From: Anatilimnocola aggregata | GTDB lineage: Bacteria; Planctomycetota; Planctomycetia; Pirellulales; Pirellulaceae | Length of the DNA: 64,000 bases | NCBI RefSeq assembly: GCF_007747655.1 | Contig: NZ_CP036274.1 | Coordinates: forward strand, 6,510,001-6,574,000 | Reading direction: 5' to 3' | Shown here: one piece after another, positions 62,755 to 64,000 of the stretch | How the letters are laid out: every line of letters begins with the position of its first letter | How positions within the stretch are numbered: position 1 is the stretch's first letter | The notes under the pieces: generated by a model | The model's database searches: none | The model's input: only the letters and a program-made list of their open reading frames with translations | Told to the model about the DNA's origin: nothing | Position numbers and translations under genes: made by a program

Positions 62755-64000
62755 ATGTTCACACGTCGCCAAGTGTTGCAATCTTCGGCTGCCGGTTTCG
62801 GCTGGCTCGCCTTCTCGGCACTGCATGCTCAATGGACAGCAAAACGGTCTCACGGTGCGGAGCCGACGAAGTATCGGAGCCCGCTCGCACCAAAGCCGCA
62901 GCATTTTGCCGCCAAAGCAAAGCGAGTGATTTTCTTTTTCATGGCCGGTGGGCCGAGCCACCTCGACACCTTCGATTGGAAACCAGAACTCGCCAAGCGC
63001 GGGCCCGGCGGTCGCAGCCAACACTTGGCACCGGTGTTTGGCTTCCAACCCAGCGGCAAGTCTGGGCTGCCAATTGCCGACGTTTTCCCACATTTGGCTA
63101 AGCACGCCGATCATCTCTGTTTGCTCAATGGCGTTCACACAGCGGTGGCCGGTCATCAGCAGGCTACGGTCGCGGTACATACCGGCAACCCGAGTTTTGT
63201 ACGCCCGTCGTTTGGTTCGTGGATCACTTACGGCCTCGGCAGCCAGGCCGACGATCTGCCGGGCTTCGTCACGCTCAATCCGCTGGGCGATCAAGGTGGT
63301 GCGCAAAACTACGGCTCTGCCTTTTTGCCGGCCGCCTTTCAAGGAACCCGACTGGGGACCGGCTCGCGCGGCGTGCCGAACATCGAGAATCGTCATCTGG
63401 CCGGCAACGACCAGCGCAAGCAGCTCGACTTTGTCGAGCAAGCGAATCGCCGCTTGCTCGAACAAGATCCTAACGACCCGGCACTGCAAGGGCTGATTGA
63501 GTCGTACGAACTGGCTTACAAAATGCAAACTTCGGTCCCTGCGACGCTCGACTTAGAGCGTGAATCAGCAGCAACGCATTCGCTGTATGGACTCGACGAT
63601 GCAGCGACTTCCGCCTTTGGGACGCAATGCCTTACCGCGCGTCGCCTGGCCGAAAAAGGGGTGCGGTTCATTCAACTCACGAGTCAAGGTTGGGATCATC
63701 ACAACAATCTGCGCGAATCGCTCGGCCGCAATGCAACTTCCATCGACAAGCCGATTGCCGGGCTAATTGCCGACCTGGCGCAGCGCGGCATGCTCGATGA
63801 AACCCTGCTTGTTTGGGGCGGCGAGTTTGGCCGCACCGCACGCGACGACAAGGGAGACGGCAACGGCCGCGGCCATGCCAACAAGGGCTACACCATGTGG
63901 ATGTGCGGTGGCGGCGTGAAAGGTGGCCTGCGTTACGGCGCAACCGATGAACTGGGCGAAGTTGCCGTCGACGGACGAATGGGGACGCACGACCTGCATG
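62755..64000 (+). CDS. DUF1501 protein, 3' end outside the window
   Basis: ATG at 62755; the frame is open to the window end, with ~415 codons visible. A Tat-type signal (FTRRQVLQSSAAGFGWLAF) is followed by DUF1501 motifs: VIFFFMAGGPSHLDTFDWKP, GHQQATVAVHTGNPS, FGTQCLTARRLAEKGVRFIQL, GWDHHNNL, LVWGGEFGRTA and GRGHANKGYTMWMCGGGVKGG. DUF1501 proteins resemble sulfatase/alkaline-phosphatase-fold secreted enzymes and nearly always pair with DUF1549/1553 genes in planctomycetes, as here. The exact reaction is unknown. Confidence 0.95.
   Translation, partial: MFTRRQVLQSSAAGFGWLAFSALHAQWTAKRSHGAEPTKYRSPLAPKPQHFAAKAKRVIFFFMAGGPSHLDTFDWKPELAKRGPGGRSQHLAPVFGFQPSGKSGLPIADVFPHLAKHADHLCLLNGVHTAVAGHQQATVAVHTGNPSFVRPSFGSWITYGLGSQADDLPGFVTLNPLGDQGGAQNYGSAFLPAAFQGTRLGTGSRGVPNIENRHLAGNDQRKQLDFVEQANRRLLEQDPNDPALQGLIESYELAYKMQTSVPATLDLERESAATHSLYGLDDAATSAFGTQCLTARRLAEKGVRFIQLTSQGWDHHNNLRESLGRNATSIDKPIAGLIADLAQRGMLDETLLVWGGEFGRTARDDKGDGNGRGHANKGYTMWMCGGGVKGGLRYGATDELGEVAVDGRMGTHDLH

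Overview
The window looks like chromosomal DNA of a planctomycete, most likely from the Pirellulales. The reasons are the family content (DUF1549/DUF1553 and DUF1501 genes side by side, a SUMF1-type secreted protein, a Ser/Thr kinase next to an FHA coiled-coil protein, an MfnB-type methanofuran gene, and a small membrane protein starting with a 'DNPYSSP' motif), the high G+C, the loose operons with frequent strand changes, and many starts with weak or absent Shine-Dalgarno sites. I found no rRNA, tRNA, CRISPR array, prophage or intact transposase. About 53 genes are supported; the first and last run off the window.

Layout. 1-9.6 kb: end of a YhaN/SMC-like ATPase, then a leftward block with a WYL regulator, a secreted SUMF1-fold protein, a membrane Ser/Thr kinase and a giant FHA/coiled-coil membrane protein. 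10.2-16.5 kb: a DksA/TraR protein with a clear terminator, an HtrA-like protease, an orphan HTH protein, a formamidase-like enzyme, a membrane protein overlapping mfnB, and two small proteins. 16.7-21.6 kb: a PKMT-like methyltransferase, a membrane-anchored trypsin-like protease, a CopZ-like Cys-rich protein, a secreted esterase and a small membrane protein. 21.6-25.1 kb: Tad pilus genes tadC, tadB and cpaF. 25.3-34.9 kb: mobA, a GlmU-like sugar-phosphate enzyme, a divergent pair of degenerate signalling proteins (receiver-GGDEF-CBS and FHA-EAL), thrS, a receiver-like protein, a Mrp/ApbC ATPase and a VOC protein. 34.9-37.1 kb: a visibly less G+C-rich accessory islet with an unknown 301-residue protein and a small membrane protein, bordered by a MITE-like palindromic segment. 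37.2-42.3 kb: a Fur-family regulator with a DinB-fold protein, then phoH-pgpH-ybeY (RNA maturation and c-di-AMP turnover). 42.3-52.6 kb: a polytopic membrane protein, a DUF2126 transglutaminase, an HNH nuclease, small Zn-ribbon and acidic proteins, a thermonuclease, a PAP2 phosphatase and a secreted Gly-rich protein. 53-64 kb: a large DUF11-type lipoprotein, an SDR, purU, a Tat-exported amidase, a secreted GDPD, and a DUF1549/1553 plus DUF1501 pair.

Themes. One-carbon metabolism recurs (formamidase-like, MfnB, PurU). Phospho- and nucleotide-type signalling recurs too (Ser/Thr kinase, two FHA proteins, degenerate GGDEF and EAL domains, PgpH). Several enzymes carry altered key residues: the SUMF1 protein, YbeY, ApbC, the EAL and GGDEF domains and one FHA domain. 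At least four kinds of short dispersed palindromic repeat occupy intergenic space. Two copies of one of them sit exactly at gene stop codons. The most system-like new candidates are the divergent degenerate c-di-GMP-type pair at 27.3-30.2 kb and the kinase/FHA-coil block at 3.5-9.6 kb.
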